A stretch of DNA of 64,000 nucleotides from Nitrososphaerales archaeon (lineage in GTDB: Archaea > Thermoproteota > Nitrososphaeria > Nitrososphaerales > CADDZS01). This document shows positions 1 to 8,529 of the stretch, piece after piece. The stretch is from NCBI GenBank assembly GCA_030041295.1, contig JASHOD010000103.1, positions 25,118-89,117 on the forward strand, given 5' to 3'. Under the pieces are notes generated by a model that saw only the letters and a program-made list of their open reading frames with translations, was not told the origin of the DNA and searched no databases. The position numbers and the translations under genes were made by a program. The first letter of the stretch is position 1; every line of letters begins with the position of its first letter.

Positions 1-1051
1 AGCAGTCGAGCGGGACAACGATATCCTCGTTGTAGACTCCGCTTCCAAGCGTCTTTATCCCGAGCAGTAGAAGGGCTCTTGCGCTGTAGAGCCTTTCTTC
101 ATCTTTCTCGTCTTTTCCGATATAGCTATCCACCGAGTGCTGTGTCTTGCATGTTTCAATTATCTCGGGCAATAGATCGATTGGCGATTCGAAGAATAAG
201 ATTGCATCATACTCAGGAATCTTAGTGTCAAAGGCATTGTTAACAGCGTTCATCGCCTCTTTGCTCAAAAATTCAAGCAAATTAGGCTGGACACCTTTGG
301 CGCGTATTGCGGTTATAGAATTCACCGCATCCTCCCAGTTTGAGAAAAATACCATGAATTTCTTGACGATATGGGTCCCATGCGCTCCCGGTAGAGGAGC
401 AATTTTTAGCCAGGCGTCGGTGATCAAGGCGAGCGTTCCCTCGCTTCCACACACTAAATGGACTAGGTCGTATCCCACTCTGTTTTTCGGTAGTGGCTCC
501 CCAAGCTTCAATTTCGTCCCGTCAGCCAATACTACATTTAGGGCGAGAACCCAATTCTTTACGGTCCCGTAGCGGAATGTCCGCATACCCCCAGAGTTTT
601 CAGAGATCACACCACCCACAGTACACCAGGGCGTGCTGGCCGGATCGGGCGGGAAGAAAAAGCCGTACTTTGAAAGTTCTTCGTTCAAATCATCGATAAC
701 CAGCCCTGCTTCGCAGTGAACGTACCAGTTTGTGGTGTCGATCTTCAAAATTTTGTTCATGTGTTTTGAAAAATCGATTATCACGCCACCCATGGATGAG
801 GTGGCACCAGTCAAACTTGTGCCCGCACCTCTCCCGACGACGGGAATTTTCCTTTCGTTTAGAATACGCAGTATAATAGAGACTTGATCCGTATTCGTTG
901 GTTGAATTACCGCTCTCGGATTTGATTCAAAATCTCCCATGTCCTTTTGAAAGTCCTGGAACCCCTTCGAGATTTGCGTAAGAATGTTCTCGGAGCCAAC
1001 AACATCTAAAAGGCGTGAGAGCAGATCTGGTTCTATGAGAATATTCGTCAA
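1..1051 (-). CDS. FAD-binding 2-hydroxyacid oxidase (GlcD/FAD_binding_4 type), 3' end cut by window edge
   Basis: The minus strand encodes about 350 residues without a stop before the window edge. An N-terminal PP-loop FAD domain (VAO/GlcD fold) carries VGRGAGTSLTGA near residues 65-76, and GYDLVHLVCGSEGTLALITD near residue 200 is the second flavin-contact block. These match glycolate/D-lactate dehydrogenase-like FAD oxidases, which oxidise a 2-hydroxyacid to a 2-oxoacid. The C-terminal FAD-oxidase_C cap begins and is then truncated. The TTG at 1051 is the first usable start after an in-frame TGA. The substrate cannot be told from the sequence, and no Fe-S partner (GlcF type) is adjacent. The gene points the same way as the molybdenum hydroxylase upstream of it, with 188 bp between them. 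Confidence 0.85.
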   Translation of the reverse strand, partial: MTNILIEPDLLSRLLDVVGSENILTQISKGFQDFQKDMGDFESNPRAVIQPTNTDQVSIILRILNERKIPVVGRGAGTSLTGATSSMGGVIIDFSKHMNKILKIDTTNWYVHCEAGLVIDDLNEELSKYGFFFPPDPASTPWCTVGGVISENSGGMRTFRYGTVKNWVLALNVVLADGTKLKLGEPLPKNRVGYDLVHLVCGSEGTLALITDAWLKIAPLPGAHGTHIVKKFMVFFSNWEDAVNSITAIRAKGVQPNLLEFLSKEAMNAVNNAFDTKIPEYDAILFFESPIDLLPEIIETCKTQHSVDSYIGKDEKDEERLYSARALLLLGIKTLGSGVYNEDIVVPLDC

Positions 1052-1239
1052 GTCTTGTTCAATTCAAGCGGAACTAAATGTAATAGGATTTCGCTTGCCA
1101 CTCGGTGGGAACGGCTCCCGAATATCCCATAATTCCTCCTACCTGCAAAGTCTCTGATGCGAGAATAAGTGCGGTGCCTCTGAGAAATTCTTGGAGGCTG
1201 TTACAAGAAGAGTAGGAGATTGAAATACACACTATGTTT

Positions 1240-3669
1240 TCAATGAGCTTGCCAGGTCGATGGATATTTCTCTCTGATCATTCGGTAGATCAACTGCGGA
1301 TTCTGGTGAGAATCAGTCACAGTAATTCCAAAAGGAACTAGAGCGTCATCGACAGCATTCGAAACTGCTCCAAGAGGAGAACCACCACCTTCTCCGACGC
1401 CTCGAATTCCAAGGGGTGCGAAGAGCGACGGGGTTTCAATGGGGGAAGTTAGGACATTCGGAACATCGATAGCTGAGGGCACAAGGTAATCCACGAATGT
1501 GCTGCTTAGGAGCTGTCCATCATTATCGTATTCAAAGTTCTCAAACATTGCCGCCCCGATTCCGTGAGCAGCCGCGCCGTGAATTTGTCCCTCGACAATC
1601 ATTGGGTTGATCTGTCGGCCACAATCGTCTACTATCGCATAGCGAACCAGTTTGAATTTCGCTGTCTCTGGATCGAGCTCCACGACCGCGGCGTGTGTTT
1701 GGTATGAGTAAGTTAGAGTTTGATTTAATCTCCACTTCTCGTCGGGAGTCGTAAAATCTGGTCTCCAAAAAGACAGCGCGACAAGGCCGGGTTCCATACC
1801 CTTAGGAAGCAGAGTGTTATTCACCCAAGCGGCGTTTGCAACTTGCCACAGCGGCATTTCCTTTTCTGTAGTCTTATCTACAACATTTCCATTTTGAAAT
1901 TCGATGTTCTCCTTTCGAGTTTTGAGCAAATGGGCAGCTATCTCAGACACCTTGTCCTTGAGCTTCTTTGTAGCTTCGAGCAAGGCTCCTGTCCCCATGA
2001 CAGCAGACCTGCTCGCGTACGACCCTGATTGGTGCGAGAATGGGTTTATGGCAGAGTCAAACCCCGCAAGTACGGTTACCTTGTCGGGAGTAACCCCAAA
2101 CTGATCCGCAACAATTTGCGAAGCAAAGGTCTCATGGCCCTGACCCTGCGGGACTGTTCCAAGGCCGACTTGAATCTGCCCGAGACCGTCTATCATTACG
2201 CGGGCGGCTTCCGAGTTTCCTGAGAATGGATTGTCATCGGTTAGAATCTTTACCTGTCCAAAATTGTTCGTCCCCGAATCGATGACAGTCGAAAATCCGA
2301 TTCCAATCAACTTCCCCTTCTTTCTACCTTCTCTTTGTTCTTCTCGAAGGCCATCGTAGTCAATAATTTTCATGACTCGATGTAGTGACTCCGCGTAGTT
2401 TCCGCCATCGTAGATGCCTCCGCTAGGAGTGACGTATGGCATCTCGTCGCTCCTAATGTAATTTCTCAAGCGTACCTCTGTTGGATCTAGATTCAACTCC
2501 TTTGCGATGATGTCAACCATCCTCTCGATCATCCACAGATGTTGCATCCTTGAGTACCCTCGATTAGGGCCGACCGGGCACTTGTTTGTCACTACCTGGT
2601 AAAAGTCCATTTTGAAGTTCTGAAATCTGTAGCATCCAGGCGTGACTTGAGCCCAAATCGTCGCGCCGGCGGGCTCGTATCTCGTGTAGGCCCCGCAGTC
2701 GTCGTATGCTGAAACTTTCAATCCGAGAATTGTTCCATCGTTCTTCACCGGAGCCTCGACCTCGAACGTTCGCTCGTTTCCGTGGTTTGCGCCGATTAGA
2801 TGTTCTTTCCGATCTTCTGTCCACTTTACGGGACGCTTTGTCTTAATCGCCATGAGGCAGGTCAGAGCCATGTAGGGGTAGCTAATAATTTTCGTCCCAA
2901 AGCCGCCTCCGATGTCACCTGTGATGAATCTCATTTTATTTGAGGGAAAGCGAAGGCCAAAGGATAACCAGGGGACGCAAAACATCGGCATCTGATTGTT
3001 ACAGTAAATCGTGAGGAAGCCCGTGAAGCGGTCCATGTGCGCGATCACGCCGTTTGTCTCGATGGGCGTCGAACTGAATCTGTGGAAATGGAGTTTAGCT
3101 TTTACTACCTTGTCGGCATTCTGAATGGCTTCGTCAATTTCACCATAGTCCCATGTGCCGTGGAATACGAGGTTAGATCCAACCTCATCGTGAATAATGG
3201 GCGCGTCGTGCCCTAATGCCTTAACCGCATCGAGCACATGTTCCAGCTGCTCATATTCTACTTCAATTAACTCTAGCGCATCCTCCGCGACAGCCCTGCT
3301 TTCGGCTGCGACGGCAGCGACAGGTTCCCCAACGAAATGAACTTTGCCAACAGCCAAGCAGTAATCTTTGAGGTTGCTCGCGGGCTTTGGAGAAATCTGA
3401 AGAAAAGGGTCGGTAAGTTTTGCGACTTCGGCCCCCGTCAGAATTGCGACTACTCCTGGAAGCTTTTCTGCCTTTGTAGTGTCTAGACTCTTTATTTTAG
3501 CATGAGCGTATGGAGACCTAAGTATCGCCATGTAGAGCATCCCTGTCAGCTTCACGTCATCGACATACCTGCCGAGACCTGAGATTAAACGCGGATCCTC
3601 CTTTCGCTTCATCGGCTGACCCATCCAAAGCTTTGCTTCAGGCTTTACGAGCTCGGTTACGGTTGCCAT
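1240..3669 (-). CDS. Molybdenum hydroxylase large subunit (xanthine dehydrogenase / aldehyde oxidase / CoxL family)
   Basis: The 809-residue protein is the expected size for the Mo-binding subunit of the xanthine oxidase family. It has the N-terminal a/b hammerhead domain (residues about 20-135), a Mo-cofactor motif GGGFGTK near residue 250, and the C-terminal VGEGGGSPLGA block whose Glu is the general base. The active-site loop that distinguishes CO dehydrogenases reads PNRGYSRMQ. It is not AYxCSFR (form I CO dehydrogenase) and not AYRGAGR, so CO oxidation is unlikely; an aldehyde or N-heterocycle substrate is more plausible. The usual FAD (medium) and 2Fe-2S (small) subunit genes are not next to it in this window. 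The ATG at 3669 is well placed before the hammerhead domain. Confidence 0.9.
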   Translation of the reverse strand: MATVTELVKPEAKLWMGQPMKRKEDPRLISGLGRYVDDVKLTGMLYMAILRSPYAHAKIKSLDTTKAEKLPGVVAILTGAEVAKLTDPFLQISPKPASNLKDYCLAVGKVHFVGEPVAAVAAESRAVAEDALELIEVEYEQLEHVLDAVKALGHDAPIIHDEVGSNLVFHGTWDYGEIDEAIQNADKVVKAKLHFHRFSSTPIETNGVIAHMDRFTGFLTIYCNNQMPMFCVPWLSFGLRFPSNKMRFITGDIGGGFGTKIISYPYMALTCLMAIKTKRPVKWTEDRKEHLIGANHGNERTFEVEAPVKNDGTILGLKVSAYDDCGAYTRYEPAGATIWAQVTPGCYRFQNFKMDFYQVVTNKCPVGPNRGYSRMQHLWMIERMVDIIAKELNLDPTEVRLRNYIRSDEMPYVTPSGGIYDGGNYAESLHRVMKIIDYDGLREEQREGRKKGKLIGIGFSTVIDSGTNNFGQVKILTDDNPFSGNSEAARVMIDGLGQIQVGLGTVPQGQGHETFASQIVADQFGVTPDKVTVLAGFDSAINPFSHQSGSYASRSAVMGTGALLEATKKLKDKVSEIAAHLLKTRKENIEFQNGNVVDKTTEKEMPLWQVANAAWVNNTLLPKGMEPGLVALSFWRPDFTTPDEKWRLNQTLTYSYQTHAAVVELDPETAKFKLVRYAIVDDCGRQINPMIVEGQIHGAAAHGIGAAMFENFEYDNDGQLLSSTFVDYLVPSAIDVPNVLTSPIETPSLFAPLGIRGVGEGGGSPLGAVSNAVDDALVPFGITVTDSHQNPQLIYRMIREKYPSTWQAH

Positions 3670-3950
3670 TTAGTGATACACTCACTTGCCCCGAAGAAAA
3701 AACGGACTCTTCGTCGCAAATAATTCTTTCGGATTATTGCTGAAAAAATGACCCCTTCCTTCGAGCTATTAGCGATGTCTGAATATGGTTATCAGGTTCT
3801 GCTCGAAGAAATCATCCAAGAGGCTCAAGTGGAATAAGACGAGATTGAACCCGAAGGGATACCAGAGAATAGTAGTTCAAAATTTGATACGGATTCGTCG
3901 CTTAGTCCTTATCCTTCCTGAGGCGAAGGATGAAAGAACCCTAATTTGGT

Positions 3951-4220
3951 CTAATCGTCCTTGCTCTTTTGGGTCCCGAGGTGCCAGCTGTTTTTACCGT
4001 ATTTCAATTTCCACTCGGGTTTCTCGTTATGGGCCAGAATCTTGGTGTTCAGGTGAAAGCTAAATCCTGATGCTGTCACACTGTGTGGTCCATCCCAAAC
4101 CTTTGCGCCGCAATAGGGGCACTGGCGCCAAATTCCTTTCTCATCCCTTTGAACGATATATTCCTCAAACTCGATCTTCGATGAGGCCGTTGTCGCTGCT
4201 GAATCAGATGCGGATGTCAT
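3951..4220 (-). CDS. Small zinc-finger protein of unknown function
   Basis: This 89-residue protein starts at an ATG and has a Ser/Ala/Thr-rich N-terminus of about 15 residues. A single putative C2H2-type metal site follows: CPYC near residues 35-38, then HLNTKILAH near residues 57-65. The tail is basic. Archaeal C2H2-like small proteins often bind nucleic acid, but nothing here shows a target. It lies upstream of, and points the same way as, the molybdenum hydroxylase, separated by about 280 bp with no obvious gene. No enzyme family was recognised. The ordered Cys/His spacing argues that the frame is real. Confidence 0.55.
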   Translation of the reverse strand: MTSASDSAATTASSKIEFEEYIVQRDEKGIWRQCPYCGAKVWDGPHSVTASGFSFHLNTKILAHNEKPEWKLKYGKNSWHLGTQKSKDD

Positions 4221-4402
4221 TTCTTTCTCTACCTGCTTCCCCGGATCATATTGTCGAATGTTTTTTGGATATAAGTCGCTTGCATATTCGAATTCGAACT
4301 GGGAATCCAGATTCGCGAAGTCATCTTTGATGTCAGGCTTCCGGGAGCAAATGAATATAACGAGTTGTCTGTGCTACGAATGTCAAGTGAGAAAAGTTCA
4401 AC

Positions 4403-4879
4403 TTGTCTGTTGGAGGCGCAAGAAAGAAAATCTCTCCGGATAACCTTCATCTATCGTCTTTTGTTGTCGCGAAGAAAAAAGGAAACAGTGACAAAGATTA
4501 TTTTATCCTGCTTCTAAAGGCCGGCGAGAAACATCCGCTTAGTTTCAGAAGGGGGAGACTTGTCCTTCCTTCAACAATCTTGGATTATGGAGAAAAACCT
4601 CGCGAGGCTGCGAAAAGGGCCATTGAGTTTGAGATATCAAATCCTGATTCGTTACAGGATCTCCAATTTCTGAACATCCAAACCTATTATGGGGCACACT
4701 GGGATATTGTATTCTTGTACGAGACTTGGCTACGGGACGCGAATAGGCTGGTCCAGGCGAGGGAACCGTTCGTAAGCGCTTCGTTTTATCCTGCGAATAA
4801 CTTGCCCCGTAAGGACATGTCCGAGGATCATCTTGACGTGCTGGAGGAAATGCTTCATCCTTCTGGCTCCACACAATAA
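4403..4879 (+). CDS. Nudix-fold protein with degenerate catalytic box
   Basis: The 158-residue protein fits one Nudix domain. The strand pattern and the stretch GEKPREAAKRAIEFE align with the Nudix signature GExxxEAAxREhxEE, but key positions differ: the Gly-Gly of the upstream loop reads Ser-Thr, the Glu after Arg is Ala, and the first Glu of the metal-binding EE pair is Phe. Only the last Glu remains, so pyrophosphohydrolase activity is doubtful and a ligand-sensing role is possible. The likely start is the TTG at 4403, as no ATG is available near the first strand. It is convergent with the MFS gene, 47 bp away. Confidence is high for a real gene and moderate for the fold. Confidence 0.6.
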   Translation: MSVGGARKKISPDNLHLSSFVVAKKKGNSDKDYFILLLKAGEKHPLSFRRGRLVLPSTILDYGEKPREAAKRAIEFEISNPDSLQDLQFLNIQTYYGAHWDIVFLYETWLRDANRLVQAREPFVSASFYPANNLPRKDMSEDHLDVLEEMLHPSGSTQ

Positions 4880-4926
4880 ATACGATTGGAATTTTCCGAG
4901 AGGTACCAAATTCTCGCTGGAGAGGG

Positions 4927-6459
4927 CTAGCCGTCTTGCTGATTTCTCTCTTCGGACATTTCCTTATCTCGTGGATTCCAATCCTGAACGGCCTTCTCTT
5001 TCAAATCTTCGGTCGTCTCGACTGACACTATGGGTTTGCTTCGTCCCGAAGCTACGACGAAAGCGAGCGCAACCACCAAGAGCGCCGCCGAGATTTCAAA
5101 TGCGAAACTCTGTCCGGCGAGGTACGAGTTGGCCAGCCCGAGTGATTCAAGGCTCTTCGACAATTTTCCCACGAACAATGCGTACACGTCCGAAGCCGGA
5201 ATAACCGAAGTTGCAGCAGTCAACGACAACGCAAAACTCAGAACCATCCCAGTGTTTCTGAACGTGTTCATGGTTCCGGACCCCACTCCGTATTTCGCGG
5301 GAGGGGTCGAGGACATTATCGCAGCGGTATTTGACGGCCAAAAGAATGCAAGCCCTACGCCGGAAACTGTCTCGATTAACGCGATTTCAAGTAGAGTATT
5401 GCTTACGGTCAACCTGCTGAACAGGACCAAAGCTACTATTGTCAAGGTGAGTCCTATGATCGAGAGCTTTTTGAATCCGAACCTGTCAGAGAGTATTCCT
5501 CCTACAGGGCCCAGTATTGCTGACGCCAGGGCAAATGGAATGATGAGGTACGAAGATTCTAGGGCCGATAGACCAGTTACCCCCTCGAGATAGAATATCA
5601 GCAAGAAATTGACACTGAATACCGCGAGGAATTGAAGAAGGGCCGCTATAATCGAGAAGGAAAAGGTTCTGTCCCGGAAGAAGTCAAAATCCAAGATTGG
5701 ATCCTTGCTGAATTTTGCCTCCCAAGCTACAAATCCCGCAAAGATTACAGGAGAGACAGCCAGAGATGCTATCGTTGTTGCATTATCCCAAGTATACAGA
5801 AGACCCCAAGTTATGCCGAGAAGCAAGGACAGCAACCCTCCAGTGAACAAGACCGCTGCCGGAATGTCGAAAGACCCTCGCCTTCCCTGCGGTTTTATCG
5901 ACCGTAGCGTCCTGTAAGCCCATATTGTGGCGAAGATCCCGATTGGAACATTGATCAGAAAGATCCAGTTCCAAATAGTGTAAGTAATTATAATGCCACC
6001 CAAAATTATGCCGAGTACGCTGCCCAGGCCCCAAACGATTGACAGCAAGCCGAAAGCTTTACCATTTTCATTTCGGGGAAATGCTTCAGACAAAATTGCG
6101 AAGGCATTGGATGTTAGAAGAGCGGCGCCTGTGCCCTGTATGACCCGAAACGTCACGAGCGACAATCCGTTCGGGGCAAAACCGCAGAGCGCGGAGCCAA
6201 TCGTAAAGATGACGAAACCGATGTTGTAGAGCTGTTTTCGTCCGTACATGTCAGCTAGGCGCCCAAGGCTGAGAACGAGAGCTGTATTCACGACGAGATA
6301 AGCCACGATTACCCAGATCATCGTGACGAAGTTAGAGTGAAGAGCCGCTGCTATTGGGAATAGAGCGAGAAGCACAACAGTGCTGTCGACCGCTGACATT
6401 AGCGCGCCAATAGAAGTTACCGAAAGCGCCTTCCACTTGTATTCCAATTTAGATTTCAC
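4927..6459 (-). CDS. MFS drug:H+ antiporter, DHA2 (14-TM) family
   Basis: This 510-residue polytopic membrane protein has about 14 predicted helices. MFS motif A (GRLADMYGRK) lies between helices 2 and 3, and the antiporter motif C (GLGSVLGIILGG) in helix 5, followed by WNWIFLINVPIG, a DHA2 (EmrB/QacA) hallmark. These proteins export hydrophobic drugs or metabolites in exchange for protons. A helix-turn-helix gene lies 178 bp upstream on the same strand, a common arrangement of exporter and regulator. The C-terminus is hydrophilic and charged. The substrate is unknown. Confidence 0.9.
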   Translation of the reverse strand: MKSKLEYKWKALSVTSIGALMSAVDSTVVLLALFPIAAALHSNFVTMIWVIVAYLVVNTALVLSLGRLADMYGRKQLYNIGFVIFTIGSALCGFAPNGLSLVTFRVIQGTGAALLTSNAFAILSEAFPRNENGKAFGLLSIVWGLGSVLGIILGGIIITYTIWNWIFLINVPIGIFATIWAYRTLRSIKPQGRRGSFDIPAAVLFTGGLLSLLLGITWGLLYTWDNATTIASLAVSPVIFAGFVAWEAKFSKDPILDFDFFRDRTFSFSIIAALLQFLAVFSVNFLLIFYLEGVTGLSALESSYLIIPFALASAILGPVGGILSDRFGFKKLSIIGLTLTIVALVLFSRLTVSNTLLEIALIETVSGVGLAFFWPSNTAAIMSSTPPAKYGVGSGTMNTFRNTGMVLSFALSLTAATSVIPASDVYALFVGKLSKSLESLGLANSYLAGQSFAFEISAALLVVALAFVVASGRSKPIVSVETTEDLKEKAVQDWNPRDKEMSEERNQQDG

Positions 6460-6637
6460 TTCTTGGTGAAAACGAAGATTTCAACTTTGTTCATCCAGAT
6501 TGCGATAGAATGAATACTACAGACGAAATAGATCTTCGAAGAGCTCTTTAATGGAAGTTCGAAGAAATAATTCTCTCGGGACCGAAAGTTTACCGGTGGG
6601 ATCACTCGAAACGAGAAGAATTTTGAAATTTTCCTTA

Positions 6638-7738
6638 CTACGCAGAAGTATTGACCATCTGCATCGTTGACTCTAGAGCTTTTTCGGCATTCAATTCCCA
6701 CGAGTGCTTTTCTGCATTGTAGAGCATGTAGGGTATTGTGTAGGTGGATGCGCAGGACCAATCCTTCATGAAGAACCTGGGTTGCAAATGCGCTTTCCTC
6801 AGTTGCTTTGAGAGAAATTGAATGTCTTCAAGGAATTGCGAAATGGGAATCATTGCTTCTGACAGGTAAGTACCGTCTTCCATTCGCAAATGCGACCAGG
6901 TGAAGGGGTTCGAAGTAAGTACAGAAATTGCATGTCGCGTGTCTTCATCCGAAATTTCATCGAAGACGAACGTAACTCCAAGAATAGAATGTTTCAGCCA
7001 GGCATCTTTTCTTCCGTTCCAGCGCAATCTGAAGGTCTTGATTAGTCTTCCTCCGAAGACATGCTTGTTTAAGTGATAGATAGCATCTCCGACCTCGAGT
7101 TTCATTTTCCTTGCCAACTCGACAGTCTTCAACCAAGAATCCAGCTCCAAGTTCTTGATCAAGATTAGGTCGTTATAGTCAAACCGTGACGGCTCGCTCA
7201 TGATCGGTATATTGAAGGAAGGGTCGCCGGTAATTCGAGTAAAGTCAACGTCCCACTCTCCTTTCGAATAGTCGAAGGATTCTGTCTTTAGCATAAGAAT
7301 CTCCTTCCAAAGTAGATGACGCATCCGAAACTTTTGTACAAGTCTCAGTTCTTCGAGTTTCGAAAACAGATTATCCAGTTCGGAAGAGCTGCCCTTCGGT
7401 ATCGCAAACTCGCAGTCGATTTCCTGGTCAATGAGAGACCGCGCATAGGACCTTAACCCGGCGTTTTTGTGTAAAGCCGAAAAGATGGGTTTTAGCTCGC
7501 TTTCTGCACATATGAAATAGAATGACGCCCTAATTCTTTCCAGTCCAAGCTTTTCAAGGTCGGGAACAGCTAGTACGGATATTCCCCGCTCTTTCAGATT
7601 CATCATTCTAGTTCGAAGAGTAGTATAGGGAATTGATAGGTGTCTTGATACTTCGGTAAGGTTCCTAGCCCCGTCATTTTCAACGAATGGAAGTAGTTTT
7701 GTCAAGAAATCTGAAGCGTTCTCGCTAATATGTCTCAA
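6638..7738 (-). CDS. Helix-turn-helix transcriptional regulator (Lrp/winged-helix-like)
   Basis: The 366-residue protein has a winged-helix DNA-binding segment at residues about 8-55 (LTEVSRHLSIPYTTLRTRMM gives the helix-turn-helix). A second helical segment near residues 190-235 (LARKMKLEVGDAIYHLNKH) looks like a second HTH-like unit. The regions between resemble ligand-binding ferredoxin-like folds, so a tandem Lrp/AsnC-like layout is possible, but no clear family was recognised. It lies immediately upstream of the MFS exporter on the same strand and is divergent from the acyl-metabolism run at 8.0 kb. It could control either; this is inferred from position only. Confidence 0.6.
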   Translation of the reverse strand: MRHISENASDFLTKLLPFVENDGARNLTEVSRHLSIPYTTLRTRMMNLKERGISVLAVPDLEKLGLERIRASFYFICAESELKPIFSALHKNAGLRSYARSLIDQEIDCEFAIPKGSSSELDNLFSKLEELRLVQKFRMRHLLWKEILMLKTESFDYSKGEWDVDFTRITGDPSFNIPIMSEPSRFDYNDLILIKNLELDSWLKTVELARKMKLEVGDAIYHLNKHVFGGRLIKTFRLRWNGRKDAWLKHSILGVTFVFDEISDEDTRHAISVLTSNPFTWSHLRMEDGTYLSEAMIPISQFLEDIQFLSKQLRKAHLQPRFFMKDWSCASTYTIPYMLYNAEKHSWELNAEKALESTMQMVNTSA

Positions 7739-8033
7739 ACCTCAGACGAAAACCTTCCTTGGATTTTTTTCCCGTTTTTGATATGCAAACTAGAGACATT
7801 TAGATAGACTTTAAAAAATCGCCCATTATCATAACACTATATCATTTCCTGCCGTTTCTTGAGTTACCTGTGAATAGCAAAGGAATTGTTATTTTGCTCA
7901 CTAGCCTGATGCCAAATAATTCTCCAGCATTTCTCTACTTTCGCGCTTTGAATATTCTTCCTGATACAAGAAATGGCTTTACAGTGCCAGAACTAAAGCT
8001 GAAATTAGGAATGGGTGCGTCGAAAAATTGCTG

Positions 8034-8480
8034 ATGTATCTCGAAGATTTCAAAGAGGGGGCGACATTCGCGTCAGAGACCAAAGAAGTAAAGGAAGAAG
8101 ACATTCAGGAGTTTGCGAGGTTGACCGGCGATTATAACCGGCTACACATTGATCCTGACTATGCCAAAGGCATCGGTTTCGGAAGGGGTATCGTCGCCCA
8201 TGGCCTGCTTACCCTGTCCCTAGGATTGGGACTGTGGCATTCGCAGAATCTAACAAATGGCACAATACTAGCCTTCCTTGGATTGGAGAAGGTCTCGTTC
8301 CTGGCTCCCGTATACCCAGGCGACAAACTTCAGTTGTTTACAGAAGTAAGTTCAGTCAGAGAATCAAAGTCCCGCGAAGATGCTGGCCTGGTTAGTCTAA
8401 AGATCACCATCAAAAGTGACGTTGAAAACAAGAGTGTGCTTGAAGGAACCTTGGTATTAATGATGAAAAGAAGGAAATGA
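8034..8480 (+). CDS. MaoC-like (R)-specific enoyl-CoA hydratase/dehydratase
   Basis: The 148-residue hotdog-fold protein carries the hydratase-2 motif: FARLTGDYNRLHIDPDYA supplies the catalytic Asp and His, and GRGIVAHGLL follows. Such enzymes add water reversibly to trans-2-enoyl-CoA to give (R)-3-hydroxyacyl-CoA, or dehydrate in the other direction. The ATG at 8034 is preferred over the in-frame TTG at 8028. It is the first gene of a same-strand run (acyl-CoA ligase, KAS III-like enzyme, hydrolase, PLP decarboxylase), which suggests it processes an acyl-CoA intermediate there. No acyl carrier protein gene is visible nearby. Confidence 0.85.
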   Translation: MYLEDFKEGATFASETKEVKEEDIQEFARLTGDYNRLHIDPDYAKGIGFGRGIVAHGLLTLSLGLGLWHSQNLTNGTILAFLGLEKVSFLAPVYPGDKLQLFTEVSSVRESKSREDAGLVSLKITIKSDVENKSVLEGTLVLMMKRRK

Positions 8481-8529
8481 TATTTGCTAAAATTAGGAAT
8501 GAAAGGATTGTTTATGAGTTCTAGATCTG

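Noticed and set aside
147..699. Plus-strand open frames at the left edge
   Set aside because: They lie antisense to the FAD oxidase, which has clear family motifs; the plus frames have none.
1240..3669. Aerobic CO dehydrogenase (CoxL)
   Set aside because: The diagnostic loops AYxCSFR and AYRGAGR are both absent and no CoxM or CoxS genes are adjacent.
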